This document shows, piece after piece, positions 1 through 11,579 of a stretch of 64,000 bases of DNA. This DNA comes from Adiantum capillus-veneris (taxonomy: Eukaryota > Streptophyta > Polypodiopsida > Polypodiales > Pteridaceae). The number at the start of each line of letters is the position of its first letter. The first letter of the stretch is position 1. The translations under genes and the position numbers were made by a program. The stretch spans positions 67,454,372-67,518,371 of the forward strand of contig CM043953.1 of assembly GCA_014529385.2 (NCBI GenBank). Reading direction: 5' to 3'. The notes under the pieces were generated by a model that made no database searches, was not told the origin of the DNA, and saw only the letters and a list, made by a program, of their open reading frames with translations.

Positions 1-60
1 GTGACGCTCATAGCGACGCTATAGAGCCATAAATAGCGACGGTTATAGCGACGCTCAAGA
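1..60. repeat. TAGCGACG subterminal-type repeats (CACTA end region)
   Basis: The motif TAGCGACG(C/G) occurs repeatedly in the first 55 bases, all in the same orientation. Short arrays of such motifs are typical of the subterminal regions of plant CACTA (En/Spm) elements, where the accessory transposase binds. CACTA coding sequence follows at 420-3907, which supports the reading. The terminal CACTA inverted repeat itself is not visible and probably lies left of the window. Similar motifs recur at 62736-62855. Confidence 0.55.
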
Positions 61-72
61 GAATTTTTTTTT

Positions 73-101
73 GGTGGCAGGGCATTGAATGCCCTGCCAC
101 C
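73..101. repeat. Near-perfect palindrome, 14 bp arms with a 1 bp centre
   Basis: Two 14-base arms, GGTGGCAGGGCATT and its exact reverse complement, are separated by a single G. The site lies just inside the subterminal repeats, so it may be part of the CACTA end structure. No T-run follows, so a terminator reading is not favoured. Confidence 0.7.
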
Positions 102-199
102 CATCAACCATATTGTACTTGATTCACTTTTTAAAAAAAGTGCAAGGATAGATAATAGACCCAAAATAGTCACCCACAAGATGCATTGTTTGCAAAATT

Positions 200-325
200 G
201 ACAATTGTACACATCATGGGCAAAATGAATTGATTGGCAAATGTAATAATGACAATTGTACAACATCATAGGCATAAAGAATTGATTGGCAAAAGGAACT
301 TCGGTGACAAATGTAATAATATACA
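200..325. repeat. Short tandem duplication, roughly 50-65 bp unit
   Basis: The block beginning GACAATTGTAC and ending AATGTAATAAT occurs at 200-250 and again from 251, where an insertion near the end lengthens the second copy. This looks like non-coding CACTA end sequence downstream of the gene at 420-1741. Confidence 0.6.
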
Positions 326-419
326 TGGTTCAAAAAGACGTATAAAATCCGTCTCATGATACATAAGCTATGAGAAACCCTAAACTAATGCTATCTAGCT
401 ACGGCTAAACTGACGTCGT

Positions 420-1741
420 CTAGTCAGACGTCTCATCGCGTCCAAGCGGCGTATCTGTCGGATTCTGCAAAAAAAGACAATAAGACAGCTTTCAGTAAGT
501 ATAAACATATAACAACATTTATAAAACAATACAAACAATAGAAAAGATAGAGTAAACCCTAATACTAACCATGCTGCCGCGAGAACTGAGAATGTCCATC
601 AGGGCGTTTAAGCCCTTCCTGCCTTCGTACTCGCGCTCGTACGGTGTGGGATCACGTCCTGTCATCGACCACTGTCAAAACATACAAAGATTTCATTATG
701 TTAGAATTAAAAAACTCATAAACCCTAAACTATCGAACATAAAGAGCAATGCGAAAACACTTACAAAATTGGCCTCAAATGATGCCCATCCACCGCTCCC
801 CAAGTGGTGCGAGCTCCCTGCCTCTACTCGCGCTCTGGCTGCATCCTTTTGTTGCTTCCACTTGTCGGGATTCTCGCGCGCTGCTTTCTTCGCATTCTTC
901 CAATCTTCTTTGGCCAGCCAATCTGGCCTGTTCCACCCATTCTTGATTGATTTTTGCACTTCGGAACGCTTGTGTTTGCAGTATTCGCGCATTCGAATCT
1001 TCATCAGGTCTTCATTGAAGCGCTGATCCCGTGTTGGAACGGGAAACTCATCATGAAGTATGCTGATGACTCTATTTTTTAAATCACTTGGTACTTCACT
1101 CCATTTGTTTAGTATGTAGTGTCTAAACAGCTGAGAGCAAAGACCACGCATGCGCGAGATCACCTTCTTGCCGTCATTATCCATGATGATGCCGCCGTTG
1201 ATGTCGACGGAGTAAGACAAGCCCTCTGGCCGGTGATGCGTGAACCTGGGTGTCCCGGCAGGGGTCTCTAGCAGCGTGTCGATGGGGGTACAGACGTCAG
1301 GTGTCTCCACCGGCGTCTGGGCCCCGAAGCGAGGAGTGTCGAGTGGGGTGGCTCCTGGGGGAGTAGGTAGAGGTGTGTAGCTTCTAGGAACAGTCAGCCG
1401 TGCAAAAGTTGGCGTAGATGGCGATGCTGTGGCTGGTGTGGGGGCGGGCAAAGAAGGGGAGGGTAAAGAGCCTTGTCGAACACGAGGCGGTGTGGCGGCG
1501 TGGAGGCATCGGTGGCGGAATCCCCACAACAACCGCCACCGCCACCACTAGAGCGCTGGTGTCTAGACGAGTGTGAAGCTCGTCTCGTCGACGCCGAAGC
1601 TTCGGAGCGCGCCGAATGCTCCGAAAGAGAGAGAGATGCGGATGGAGTAGGAACGCGCGATGATGCGCCAGAGCGATGACGCTCCACGTACCACTGTCTC
1701 TGCTGCGGTGACAAAGAAGAAAGAAACTCCTCATCATCCAT
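420..1741 (-). CDS. CACTA element second gene, Transposase_24 (Ptta/En/Spm)-like protein, three exons
   Basis: The proposed model starts at an ATG at 1741 (MDDEEFLSSL...). Exon 1 ends at 765 before a GTAAGT donor, exon 2 is 671-570 after a TTTGACAG acceptor, and exon 3 is 464-420 after a TTTGCAG acceptor, ending in TAG. All three joins are in phase 0. The protein has a Ser/Gly-rich N-terminus, a Thr-Pro-rich middle and a C-terminal block with LFRHYILNKWSEVP, GWNRPDWLAKEDW and, in exon 2, DPTPYE. This matches the layout of plant Transposase_24 proteins, the accessory partner of TNP2 in CACTA elements. One frame change is needed near 1500-1535, either a 1-base indel or an unseen small intron. 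Domain name is from family knowledge, the exon borders are seen directly, and activity is unknown. Confidence 0.7.
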
Positions 1742-2059
1742 ACCTGCATTAAACACACGAATATTTAAACTTAATATTGAATGAATAGAGTAGACAATGA
1801 CGCAAAGACCATTAAATACAATGACGTAATGACGCATATAAATACAATGACGCAATGAATTGAGTGATAGAAGAGGCAAGTCGAAAACTCAGAATTTTCA
1901 ATCAAAAGATGTGAGCGCGAGTAGAAAAGAGCATTATACACCATGGAAGGTACTTAGAGAGCCAGAGCTTTTACAACACGGAGCAAAATTGTTCAAATAC
2001 AATATTTGTGGCTTTAAGAGATCTCTCTCTCATCCTCGCATAACTCAGCATAACTTCCT

Positions 2060-3907
2060 ATATCTATATAGAGCTCTCCGTTTAAACACATATCCTCTGT
2101 TTCATTTTGTAGCTCCTCTGCATGCACCCCATATAGAGTTTTATCGATCCATCAGATGCTGTTTGCGGCCAATATTGCTCCATACGATCCACATTTCTAA
2201 GGTCAACTCTGGCTCCCAAAGTATCTTTCTTGCCGGTCAGATGGTCCCATAGTAGATTACCCACATTCTTGAATATGTGCATTGGATCGAGCGAGTGATT
2301 GATCATGAGTCGGGGCCAGTATGGTAACTCGTACCATAGAGATAGTCGCTTCATCCCTGGAGGCAATCCGTCATCGCACATCTCCTTCTGCTCTAACCAT
2401 GCTTGTGCAGACATCCTTGGTGGCTCTCTTCCCAAAAAGCCGTCGTGTAACACATGATTCTCTGGAAGATACGCTTGATGACCTTCGTAGATTTGCTTCT
2501 TCAGTGAGGGTGCCCTACGTGCATTCAGTCTAGGTCCACATGTGACACATGCTCTGTATCCGCTTATTTGAAGCCATGCATGTATACACATGATAATAGA
2601 TCAACTATGGGAAAAAACAAGATTTATAGTGTCTGAGTGAGGAGTGTCAATAGATCACCTGAGCATTCTGTTAGCCCGGGATAGTCATGCATGGTCCACA
2701 TTAGAATGCCTCTGATCAAAGCATTCCGTCGTCCTGTGTGTCGGCTCATATCCACCACCTCTATGCCAATCCACAATTGTTTTAGCTCTTCCAATAGTGG
2801 ACGAAGATACACATCCATATTCCCCACTTTATATCGCCCTGGCACAATCAAGCTTAGCCATAGGTGCCCCTTCTTCGTAGTCAACCACGGGGGAATGTTG
2901 TAGTTGACGATGACAACGGGCCATACACTGTAAGATGTTGATCTTTGACCAAATGGATTTACGCCATCCATAGCCAGGCCTAAGCGCAAATTTCGAGCTT
3001 CCCTGGCAAAATCCGACCATGTTCCATCTATATGTTTCCAGGCTGCGCAATCTGCAGGAATTCGTAGCACACCATCCAAAGATTTATTCTCCTCATGCCA
3101 TGATGCTAGGGCGGCCATGGACTTACATTCGAAGAAATTCTTGATGCGAGGAAGCAGAGGAAAATGTCGCAAAACCTTTTGTGGAATTTTTGTCCCGTGG
3201 AGATCTACTCGATATCTTTCGGAATCACATTTCGGACACTTCTCCATGTCTATGTATTTCCCTCTGAAAAGAATGCAGTCATTAAGAAAAGCGTGGATAG
3301 AATTGTAATCCATCCCCAAGTTTCGCAAAATCTTTCTTGCTTCATCTCGGGAATCTGGCATCACATTGTCAGCTGGTAGTATGTGCTCTTTAAGCAATCT
3401 ACACAACATAAAAATACGATACAGTCGTGTAAAAATCTATCAGATCATTATACATTTAGAGTTTTATTAAAGTAAACTAATTGTAATAGATCACCTGAAA
3501 AGCGCTGTGACGCTAGTGTCACTCCATCCAAACTTTTCCTGCATGTTGAGAAGAACCAGGAGTGCTTTCAATCTAGACATACGTGCTCCATTATACAATG
3601 GCGTATCGGCTTCACTTTTCATATCATCATAGATAAGCCTTTCTGAATCCATGATCGTCTCGATCATTTCATCAATCTCGGGCTCAAACATTGCCTCGTT
3701 GGGAATGTGCTCTGCATGATCATCCCCCGAGCTGTCAGAGGCTACATCTTGTGGCCTCACATATGCTGCTTGACCAAAGCGCCTGCTAACACGTCTATTG
3801 GGTTGCAAGATTGCTGCTTGTTGGCTAGCGTCAGAGTCCGACGAGTTATAATTGGCAACAACTCGATCTATAATAGATGGATCGAACTCGCTAAATTCGC
3901 GAACGTG
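2060..3907 (-). pseudogene. CACTA transposase TNP2-like, C-terminally truncated
   Basis: Three exons are visible on the minus strand. Exon 3907-3495 follows a TTTGCAG acceptor. Exon 3398-2659 ends at a CAG/GTGATC donor. Exon 2604 to about 2080 follows a CCCATAG acceptor. The first carries TPLYNGARMSRL, the second LGMDYNSIHAFLNDC, KVLRHFPLLPRIK, NLRLGLAMDGVNPFG and YNIPPW, and the third a CVTCGP pair and LDPMHIFKNVGNLLWDHLTGKKD. These are the ordered hallmarks of the plant TNP2 family (PF02992), which carries out CACTA cut-and-paste. The expected DUF4218/DUF4216 C-terminal half is missing; stops begin after about 2080 and the second gene follows. The element is therefore probably non-autonomous. 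A homologous, longer copy lies at 25255-30274. Confidence 0.85.
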
Positions 3908-4089
3908 CTGCAAAGAAACACGTCTTGTCCGTCACATAGCATGCTTGCATTGATTACAAGGACATAAGACCCTCGTTGAGAGATAGGTGTTTCGGTTGGA
4001 CGGTCCCACATCCTCGTCACTACTCATAATGAGGATAAAAATCTTATAACCTGGACAACAAATATAATATTCTATTGGCATTCTTTGTC

Positions 4090-4092
<3 letters not shown>

Positions 4093-4141
<49 letters not shown>
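4093..4141. repeat. (CT)n microsatellite
   Basis: About 24 uninterrupted CT units. They lie just upstream of the TNP2 fragment and its degenerate leader sequence. Confidence 0.95.
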
Positions 4142-4143
<2 letters not shown>

Positions 4144-4434
4144 ACCTCACATTCTCTAGTCATGTCCAATCCCCGCACACCTCGGTCTAGAGGTGCACGG
4201 AGATCAGAACCACCGGGTTATAATCTCGTCTTTATTGGCCAATACCTATATTTGTGGATACAAGAAATCTACACACCCACGTCTACATGATACTGCATGT
4301 AGTGGACAAAACCCCTTTGCCTCTTCTCTAGCTGTAGCACTTCACAGCATCTTAACATCTTTTCACAGTAGATCTTGTCACTGTTCGTCTAACTCTAAAC
4401 CCTAAACCGTAAGTAATTCTTGTGTGGACTCGAT

Positions 4435-4690
4435 CTAACGTAAATAAGCGTAAATTTAAATAAACGTAAATCTAACTAAAAATAAACCTAAATCTAATTT
4501 AACGTAAGTCTACATCTAACCTAATCTTTAACGTCTTTTGGGATAGTTTCCTACGACGTTAAAACTCTCTTCTTCTTGTGTGTATGTGTGTGTGTGTGTG
4601 TGGGTAAACCTAAATAAACCTAAGTCTAATCTAATATAACATAAATCTAAATCTAACGTAAATTATGTTATATTAAAAACAAAGAACTAA
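4435..4690. repeat. Degenerate CTAAACCTAAATCTAA repeat block, copy 1
   Basis: Short, imperfect units built from TAAACCTAAAT, TCTAATTTAACGTAA and similar words. A stretch of about 100 bases (from 4476, through TAGTTTCCTACGACGTTA, to the GT-rich run near 4590) is repeated almost exactly at 5180-5290. It resembles telomere-type CCCTAAA wording but lacks the regular unit. The same wording in reverse complement fills 63360-63720. Confidence 0.7.
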
Positions 4691-4746
4691 ACTAACAGGG
4701 ATTATAAGAACCTTAAAACTGATTTAACACATAATTTTTCACATAA

Positions 4747-5103
4747 CTCGGCAAGAGTTGGCATTCTCATCACTAAAGATGTGAGAGTTAACTTCCGGCG
4801 GTGCTGCCTCATCTCCATCCACATCTGACGACAACAATTGGCCCTTTAGACCGTTCTTGCTCTTGTTACTAACTTTGAAGTTGCTGTTGAATGACTAGAG
4901 GTTGTCTAGATGGTCATTGTGTCGGGGATGTAGTGACTCTTGCCGCCCTGAAGATCCACCTTCTTCCCTATCTTCTGAAGATATTTCACCAGTACTTTTG
5001 GATCGACGGAGCCCACCATGAGTGAAGGCAGCAATACCCTATATTCCATTGAGGGCTTTCTTCACCCGCTTCATGCAGGCATCGCAGTCTATGGAGACCT
5101 AAA
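4747..5103 (-). pseudogene. Heavy-metal-associated (HMA) domain protein fragment, HIPP-like
   Basis: Reading the minus strand from 5103, one frame gives a CDACMKRVKKALNGI segment with the CxxC metal-binding pair of HMA domains, then a stop. A second frame continues with GSVDPKVLVKYLQKIGKKVDL, the classic second half of an HMA domain. A third frame runs on to a natural-looking stop near 4740. HMA proteins of the HIPP type bind soft metals at the cell periphery. The copy is dead (frameshifts, stops). It sits exactly between two copies of a repeat, 4435-4690 and 5098-5290, as expected for a captured host gene piece. The fold assignment is from family knowledge; the capture is inference. Confidence 0.7.
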
Positions 5104-5300
5104 TCTAATCTAATATAACGTAAATCTAAATCTAGCGTAAATAAACGTAAATCTAGTTAAAAATAAACCTAAATCTAATCTAATTTAACTTAAATAAACC
5201 TAAATCTAATTTAACGTAAGTCTACATCTAACCTAATCTTTAACGTCTTTTAGGATAGTTTCCTACGACGTTATAACTCTCTTCTTCTTGTGTGTGTGCA
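5098..5300. repeat. Degenerate CTAAACCTAAATCTAA repeat block, copy 2
   Basis: Second copy of the block at 4435-4690, in the same orientation. It shares the run of about 100 bases that ends in the GT-rich tract. Together the copies bracket the HMA gene fragment. Confidence 0.7.
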
Positions 5301-5404
5301 CGTGTGTGGATGTGTGTGCCAATAAAAAGAGATAAATGGTATAACCTTTCTATCACCCATGCCAAGTATGATAGATTGATTATGCCATTTCCCTCTTGAA
5401 TAAG

Positions 5405-6455
5405 AGGTAGTGGGTGGAATACCTTAAGGTTGATACAATTTTGTACTCATCAACATTGATGCTTATTGAAAAATAGGATTTTTTTTTTTGCTCATCTGAA
5501 GTGAATGGTTGAGTAGTGGCTGGCATACCTTAACGTTCGTACTATTTTTTTCTCATCAACATTGATGCTTATTGGCAATTACGATCATGTTTTTTCTTTT
5601 GATATACCTAGCTAATGGATGGTGTTTTTTTCAAGCACTAAAATGCTAGGATGATCCGTTGATCAAGATGGCGCAGTAACATAAAAGTACACCCACTTAA
5701 TGATGTGGCTTCACTATCTGTTGAATTCTTAGCCTAGGGCTTGACTCAAAGAAGCTTAAACTTTGGAGCTAGAACACATTTTTTATTTGAAGGATATATT
5801 ACCTACTGATCTGAAGGATTTATGATGGGCCAAATGATGGTATGTAGTGTTTGGAGATTGATCAATATTTAACAAAACAATCTAGTTATTAGAATCCAAT
5901 TCAATAATGGAATCATATAGATGCAAAAATTAAATGAGCTAATGCTAGGATCAACATAACATATTCTACAAGAGCGGTACCAAACCAGCAAGTAACCAGC
6001 CTAAAGAATGGAATCTAGCTATTCAATTTTATTTCCAGACTCGACATACCATCATTTGGACATTATAGATCCTTCAAAGGTAATATATACTTTAAATAAA
6101 AAAAGGTGTTCTACCAAGATATCTTTAAATTTTAAGCTTCTTAGAGTCAAGTTCCAGTCTAAAAATTCACCAAATAGTGAAGACCCATCATAATGTGGCT
6201 GTACTTTTATGTTACCACCCCATCTTTATCAATGGATCATCCTAGCATTTTAATGCTTGAAAAAAACACCATCAATGCCTTAGATACAACTATATTAGAA
6301 GTAAAAGCATGATCCTAATTTCCAATAAGCATCAATGTTGATGAGTAGAAAACTGTATCAACCTTAGATATGCCAGCCACTACTCAATCATTCACCTCAG
6401 ATGAGCAAAAAACCATATCAACCATAAGGTATGTCAGCCACTACCCAATAGTTGA
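5405..6455. mobile_element. Foldback element with ~0.45 kb imperfect inverted repeats
   Basis: The left arm (about 5405-5875) contains in order GTAGTGG(G/C)TGG, CATCAACATTGATGCTTATT (twice), ATCATGTTTTTT, GGTGTTTTTTTCAAGCA, CAAATGATGGTATGT. The right arm (about 6030-6455) carries the same words reverse-complemented in reverse order. A loop of about 150 bases separates them. Inside the left arm a ~105 bp unit is repeated directly. There is no convincing coding sequence. This is the layout of a foldback or MITE-type non-autonomous DNA element. Exact ends and target duplication were not resolved. Confidence 0.7.
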
Positions 6456-8130
6456 AGCAATAGTTTAGGCCAGGCAACACCCACATCCAAGTTGAAAATT
6501 ATTACTGCTCAATCAACAAAGCCAAAATAATAGCATCAAAGGGACACCACTCTCATTTTTTATCCCAAGAGATTGTATTAAACCCCATTGTATTAATGAG
6601 AAATCCCAAAAGTTCAAGAGATTGTGATATTTTTTATTTTGCCGATGAGTCTAAAGGGCCAAGGGCTTCCAAGTTTATAAATTTATGCATTTCCCTTGTT
6701 ATTGAGCCCAACTCTTTGTGTCTCTCTCATACGGTGTTGCATTTCTATTGCGAGCATATCACTGCGTTTGCAAGTCAAAGCTCTTTCATTTAACGTAAGT
6801 TTCTTGCAATAAAAGTGCGATTTTAGTGTCGTCCTTTTCTACGAGTTGTTTTCACTCCCTATGCACAATATACACACCAAAACTGGTTTTTGATCTTAGG
6901 AATAGATAGAGCACGTCTAGAGGAAGCCATAGAGTGCTTCGGACGTCGAAATCAACTGACCTAAACAAGGCTATTTATCTTATCCACAATTTTTTTTAGT
7001 GTCAAAAATGACATCTGAGTACGTGAGAGTGTTAAGGATACTCTGCCCATGCTAGGCATTAAGTTTTGTTGCATTCGAAGTCTCGTAGCTACAAAAATTT
7101 GTCTGGATAAGGTTGCGATAAGGAACAAAGCTTCTGATGTTTGGCACACATTTGAAACCAAGTTAAGTAGAACCATTAAGACTTGGGTTTTCCAAGGGAT
7201 TAGCTATCTCTTGTGGCCTCCATGCACTAGTCGGGTCAGCTACCTCCCACGGATTAACGATTTCTATGTCTGTGGTTCTCGCTTTTCCTGCTTCAAAATG
7301 GTGAGGCTTGGCAGTCGGGTGACATTTTGGCGTCATTTTGTCGAGACAAGGCAACCTAGACTAGAGAAAAATCCAAAGCATGCACTTGAAAATTCCATTA
7401 CTTCCTCTAGTTTTGGCTAGAGTAAGACACTTTCTGACTTTATCAAGGCTGAGAGGTGCTTGAGAGTAGGGATACTAGGTAGGGACCTCGAGAGCTTTAG
7501 TTAGTAGGACGGACTAGGTTGAGGATCCTTGAGACGAGTGATTGGTAAGGGCATCACATAATTAGAGAATAGGGATTTCAGACTGAAGGATGAAGTTTTA
7601 CTTTTTGCACTATTTTTTCATCAATAGGGGTAGGGTAGGTTGTGAACCATCAGGATTGCATCTGAATTGAGGTGCACGAAGAAAAACACAAAAATTGTAA
7701 GATCTACCTTAGGCACACCGAAGATAGAAAGGGGATTTATGAGATTGATTCTAAAAAACTAGACTTGGAAGGTGGTAGAACAACTTGAGTAGACTACTCC
7801 CTTTGATTTTGAAAACATATGGGTCACTAAAACACTGGGTCAAGCCCAAAATTGAAAAAAAATCCACTTTTGAGAAAATGAACAAGGAAATGTCAAATCT
7901 TGCTAAAACTTGAAACCAAGGTGTGGATAAATCCTAAAACTTGTGGAAAGATCAATCTGAGAAGAAACTCTACCAAGTGTTGACCTCTCATGAATTGCCC
8001 CCCCCCGGATAGTGACCTCTCAGTGACCTTTTATAGGTGTTGGCTGCTTGGATTAGGTTAATCCTGGTTTGATTAGGGTAAGCTAATCGGGGAGACCAAG
8101 CAAGGCGGTGGGCCTGGTGTGGTTGACCCT
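6456..8130. other. Intergenic, no recognisable gene
   Basis: AT-rich sequence with a few short open frames (6596-6793, 7049-7420) that match no family I recognise. They have no motif, splice context or repeat support. A C-run sits at 8001-8007. Confidence 0.5.
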
Positions 8131-8680
8131 TGCTTTGGCTTGGGAGTTATTAAAAATGAAAACCTCTAGGTGGGCCTTTGTGACCATCACCTAGAGAGAG
8201 GGAATTTACAAATAAAATTTTACAAGGCTTGGGTGAAAACTGAAAAAATGATGATGATAACCTACGAATTACTGAAAATGGTATCGTGGTTGTGTGATGC
8301 CGCCGAATGGTGTGTTGCCAGTGTGTTGGTGTAGCACGTACGTCTTTTTGGGGTCGGTCGGGACATGCCTTCGGCGCATTTCTTCCTTTTGTTGTCGGCG
8401 GCGTGTGCTTTGGGTTTCTCCTTCTTTTGTTGATGTGTCGTAGTCGTAGGATTCTCCTTTTTAAAAAAAAAAATTATGTGTAGTGCGTGCGTATATGCGT
8501 GAGCGTGTGTGTATGTATGGGTGCATGTGCGTGAGCGTGTGCATATATGCGTGTGCATTCGTGGGAACGGGGGGTGGGTATTAATATATACATATATATG
8601 TTTTTTTAAATTTTATTTTCGGACCTGGCGACGCAGAGGCGGAGGGGGGGAGATGGTGAATGAGAGAGGGGGTGCACGCA

Positions 8681-8712
<32 letters not shown>

Positions 8713-8985
8713 GAAGCGGGTGTGTCAAGGCGGCGCCTGCATGGGCTAGTGGAGAGAGAGAGAGCACAAGTGCCCGGAGCCGGGTAGTAAGAGAGAGGGG
8801 TCGTCTTTTGGTGATAATGGAGGGGTGTGGCCAAACTAGTGGTGCCCCAGTAGTGGTTAACCTATCGAGGGGGTATGGTGAATGGTAAACAACCTTTTTT
8901 TGTTTTTTTTTTTCCTGTTTGGTAACAAGCCTTCCCTTCCTTAGGGTGTGGTTCTCACGGTCACGGTTTCGAAAGCTGACCATCA
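8131..8985 (-). repeat. 3' LTR of element A
   Basis: Begins TG and ends CA on the plus strand. It aligns along most of its length with 13739-14692. It is about 100 bases shorter, mainly because it lacks the long (GA)n run and some GT units, while a GT run remains at about 8687-8712. Just inside the right edge the minus strand reads GATGGGAGGCTTA, a weak polypurine tract. Confidence 0.85.
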
Positions 8986-9011
8986 TAAGCCTCCCATCTG
9001 GCTAGAGGCAT

Positions 9012-10260
9012 TCATGATTCTAGAACTTCGTTTGCATCTTTAGTTATGGAGTTAGAGGGTTCTCCCTCTTCTAGAATGTGTAGCATGAACTCTGGATCAA
9101 ACCTAAGAAAATACCTTTTCAACCTCCATCCGTTGACCCTAGTCTTGTGAATTCTCCCATATGCTTCCATCAGCTTATAGCTGCCGTTGTCATAGCGTTT
9201 CTTAACAATGAATGGTCGTTCCCATCTAGGTTGAAATTTCTTGTCCTTCCTGGTATCAAATCTGTTGTGGTATCTCAGCACTAACATACCTTTTTCCAGG
9301 CCCTTCTCTTTAAGCCCTTGATTGAAAGTGAGCTGGCGTCGTTCTGCCTGGGCTGCATAGTGGTTGATTGCTTCTTCCCTATCTAGTTGAAGCTTCTCCA
9401 GATCCAGAATGTGGTTTCAAAGATTTACAATGGGCATTGCATCTGGCTAGCCAAGACTCGTAAGCTGGCTATCTGTACCTCAATGGGTAGAACTGCCTCC
9501 TTTCCATAAACTAGATGGAAAGGGGTGAAACCTAATGATGTTCCAAATGTAGTTCGGTAGGCCCAAAGAGCTTTCATGAGATGTTTATCCTAGTCTCCTG
9601 CGTGATTGTTAACGTGCTTTGTGATGATTTTACAAATCATTCCATTTACCTTCTGTACTAGACCATTGCATTGTGGATAGTATGGTGTGGAATGTCGGCG
9701 TGTGATGCCAAACTTCTTCATCAGTTCTCCCACCAAATCGCCTCTAAAACCTGGTCCTCTATCTGGTATTATCTCAAGAGGAGTGCCAAAACGGCAACAG
9801 ATATGCTCAAAAAATGAACTTTTCTACCTCTTGGGTTGTAATGCGGGTGGTGGCTGCTGCTTCTGCCCATCGGGTCATGTACTCTACACCCACTATGATG
9901 TACAGTTTACCTGATTGGGCCCTTGGTAAAGGACCGATTGCATCTATTCCCCATTTCTCAAATGGACCATATGAGATGATAGGAGTTTGTGGCTCGTAGG
10001 TTAATGTGCGATCACTGGCCACTTGACAAGCCCTGCATGTTTTACATCAATGGTGTACATCCCTGTTCAAGCTAGGCCAAGAGTATCATGCTTGTAGAAT
10101 CTTCCTACTTTTGATATCTAGAGCAAAATGACCGCCGCAGATGCCATCATGGCAACTTGAAATTACCTCTGTGATCTCACTGGAGGTTGGCACCTGCCTG
10201 AGAATCTGATCCTTGCCCTTACAATACAAGTGGTTGTTTACAAGGCGGTATCTAGTAGCC
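9012..10260 (-). pseudogene. Integrase of element A
   Basis: Reading from 10260 downward, the zinc-binding part shows a CHDGICGGHFA histidine pair and a CKTCRACQ cysteine pair, with two stops between or near them. Core-domain sequence follows with KWGIDAIGPLPRAQSG and MTRWAEAAA. The C-terminal tail runs through QAERRQLTFNQGLKEKG to KFQPRWERPFIVKKRYDNGSYKL. Integrase joins the cDNA to the genome. The core near 9440-9800 is frame-broken, and no chromodomain follows. The end of the ORF lies only 27 bases from the LTR, as in Tat-type elements. Confidence 0.8.
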
Positions 10261-10318
10261 TTCCTTACCAGCCACTATTTTTGGCCTTTGGTGTATCCTT
10301 CTGGAAATTCTCCTGTAT

Positions 10319-11230
10319 CTAGAAATCTGGAGATATCAAGCATAGCATCACTACCTTGAAGAGGGGTAGCTTCAGTTTCATTGCTCCTACGGGAACGTCT
10401 TGTATTCTTTCTTTGGCTAGAGCATCTGCCTCTTGATTTTTTTCTCTGGGGACATGAAATAGTTTCACTGCTTCAAATTTCCTTAGAAGATCCTTAACTT
10501 GGCGTAGTTGACCAAGTAAAACCTGATTTTTACAAACCCAAGTGCCATTTATCTGCATTATTAAAACAAAATCATCGCCAAACACATTTAGGCGTTGAAT
10601 TCCTTGTGAAATACATTGTTTCAACCCATGAATTAGGGCTGCATACTATGCTTCATTGTTGGAGTGGGAGTGTAATAACGGCTCGATGGAGAATACTCTT
10701 TCTTCTTTCTCATTGAAAATGACAATGCCAGCTGCAGACTGGTCCATTGTTCTCTTCTATGCTCCGTCAAAGAAAAGAGAGTGAGCTCTTTCTAGCCTAG
10801 GACTCTCTACCATTGGTGTTTCTTCCTTTGCTTCTGTGTTGACCTTCAGCTTCTTCTCATAGTGGCGATGAGTGAGAATTCCCGCTAAACTAGCCCTAGT
10901 GGAGTTTTCTACTTGCATAGTGTAGTCAAACTCTTGTAATCTAATTAACCACTTAGAGATCCTAGATGAGACATCCATGTGTCGCATTACATATGGGAAA
11001 ACCTCTTCCATTGTCAGGATTACAAGGGTCTAGGTAGGAGATAGGAGCGGAACTTTGTGGTAGCAAACATTAGTGCTAGAACCATGTGTTCTACTTCGGT
11101 AAATCCCTTTTCTGACGGGGTCATGACACGACTAGAGAAGTAAATAGGGCGCATGAAACAAGTTTGGGGGTCCTTCTGCATTAGCACGGCTCCGAGTGTA
11201 TCACTTCCTACACTAGGGTTCACATAAAAT
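10319..11230 (-). pseudogene. RNase H region of element A
   Basis: The block 11223-11020 contains GAVLMQKDPQ and PSEKGFTEVEHMVLALMFA, the gypsy RNase H start. The block 11011-10757 follows with ISKWLIRLQEFDYTMQ. The block 10624-10319 has NVFGDDFVLIMQINGTW and FHVPREKNQEADALAKE, a second, archaeal-type RNase H tail. A second (dual) RNase H is a known trait of Tat elements. Stops separate the three blocks. Confidence 0.75.
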
Positions 11231-11579
11231 GGATCGTCCCACTTAGGCGGTGAAATGGTGGAATCTTAGCTAGGATTTTCTTTAACTCGATAAATTGCTG
11301 CTCATTTTCTTCACTCCATGAGAAGACATCCCTCTGGGTGATTTGTTGTAGGGGGAGGACCACTTGAGACAGCAAATGAATGAACCTGCTGAAGTATCTT
11401 ACCTTCTGAAGGAAAGAAACCAGCTACTTAGCGGTGGTGGGTGACGACAAAGATACCAAGGATTGAATCTTTCTAGGGCTAGCCTCGATTCCTTTTTCTG
11501 AAATTACATGGCAAAGGAGAGTGACTTTGCTTTCACCAATGTGACACTTATCTACGTCGAGCTGGCCACCCAAGATTTG

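Noticed and set aside
200-325. CRISPR-like array
   Set aside because: Only two imperfect copies without regular spacers, in a eukaryotic transposon context.
4435-5300. Interstitial telomere array
   Set aside because: Wording resembles CCCTAAA, but units are irregular and mostly lack the CCC core.
7049-7420. 123-codon frame
   Set aside because: No recognisable motif, composition like surrounding non-coding DNA, and an overlapping frame on the other strand.
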